DNA from: JBFJKD01 sp041600415
Lineage (GTDB): Bacteria > Pseudomonadota > Gammaproteobacteria > Pseudomonadales > Porticoccaceae
Length of the DNA: 15,945 nucleotides
Direction of reading: 5' to 3'
NCBI GenBank assembly: GCA_041600415.1
Contig: JBFIKF010000016.1
Span: 1-15,945 of the forward strand
Below the pieces are notes generated by a model. That model was given only the letters and a program-made list of their open reading frames with translations. It was not told where the DNA came from and made no database searches. Both the position numbers and the translations under genes were made by a program. Positions 15,679-15,945 of the stretch are shown one piece after another; the stretch's first letter is position 1, and each line of letters opens with the position of its first letter.

Positions 15679-15804
15679 GAAATCAAAACCCGGTATTGCA
15701 GTCGCTCCAACAAAACCCCTGATACGAACAGCGGGTTCCACTCTGACCACTGCCATCCCACAACTTTAGCCAACCTGACACCCCAGCCTGGCAGTGTCAC
15801 CGCC
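15679..15804 (-). promoter_or_regulatory. tuf-tRNA-Trp spacer with a weak hairpin
   Basis: Five bases after the tuf stop, TGACAC (15794-15799) pairs with GTGTCA (15776-15781) around an inner CCA/TGG pairing. No U tract follows, so it is a poor terminator and read-through to the tRNA is plausible. I found no convincing -35/-10 pair for tRNA-Trp or secE in the remaining bases. Confidence 0.3.
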
Positions 15805-15945
15805 TTACGCAATAATTTTGGCCACCACGCCCGCACCCACCGTGCGGCCGCCTTCGCGTATCGCAAAGCGCAACCCTTCTTCCATCGCAATCGGAGCAAT
15901 CAGCGTCACCGTCATCTGAATGTTGTCTCCCGGCATTACCATCTC
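15805..15945 (-). CDS. tuf: Elongation factor Tu, C-terminal part (runs off the right edge)
   Basis: This holds the last 46 codons and TAA of a second tuf gene, open to the window edge. The protein reads EMVMPGDNIQMTVTLIAPIA and then MEEGLRFAIREGGRTVGAG, ending VVAKIIA: the barrel domain III of EF-Tu, which contacts the tRNA T stem. All three threonines are ACG, and the Ile codon ATA appears, as in the other tuf copy at the left edge. It is transcribed toward tRNA-Trp, secE and nusG, the usual place of the second tuf (often called tufB) in this part of the gammaproteobacteria. The two fragments do not overlap in sequence, so copy identity cannot be compared here. Confidence 0.97.
   Translation of the reverse strand, partial: EMVMPGDNIQMTVTLIAPIAMEEGLRFAIREGGRTVGAGVVAKIIA

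Noticed and set aside
15776..15799. Full intrinsic terminator after the right-hand tuf
   Set aside because: The hairpin is short and interrupted and no U run follows, so it is only listed as a weak hairpin in the spacer.
1..15945. Undescribed accessory or defence system, mobile element or CRISPR array
   Set aside because: All coding space is accounted for by known core genes in the standard order, and the gaps are short with no integrase, transposase or repeat arrays.

Overview
This window is a core housekeeping locus of a gammaproteobacterium. Protein sequences and gene order most resemble the Pseudomonas/Cellvibrionales part of that class. That placement rests on remembered family sequences (for example EF-G, RpoC with a TTG start and a 177-residue L10), not on a search. 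The DNA is moderately GC-rich by eye. Every supported gene lies on the minus strand, so transcription runs from the high-coordinate end to the low-coordinate end.

In transcription order the layout is: the 3' end of one tuf gene (15805-15945), tRNA-Trp (15603-15678), secE, nusG, rplK, rplA, rplJ, rplL, rpoB, rpoC, rpsL, rpsG, fusA, and the 5' end of a second tuf gene (1-267). The first part combines protein export (SecE), antitermination (NusG), the ribosomal stalk and its base (L11, L1, L10, L7/L12) and the two large RNA polymerase subunits. The second part is the classical str operon (S12, S7, EF-G, EF-Tu). Both tuf copies are cut by the window edges, and they lie as direct repeats around the whole cluster.

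Regulatory structure is readable in several gaps. A strong sigma-70-type promoter (TTGACT, 17-bp spacer, TAGAAT, GC-rich discriminator) sits just upstream of rpsL and follows a GC-rich hairpin after rpoC. The rplJ leader folds into a long closing helix with two internal hairpins, and the 3' arm of that helix runs into the rplJ ribosome binding site, as expected for L10(L12) autoregulation. An 11-bp hairpin followed by four U residues lies between rplL and rpoB, matching the known attenuator position in enterobacteria. A perfect 20-bp palindrome lies between nusG and rplK.

No mobile element, CRISPR array or accessory system is visible, and no gap exceeds 300 bases (the longest is 267 bases, between rplA and rplJ). 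The least ordinary observation is that both tuf fragments use ACG for every threonine (12 of 12), unlike their neighbours. I do not see an undescribed biological system here.
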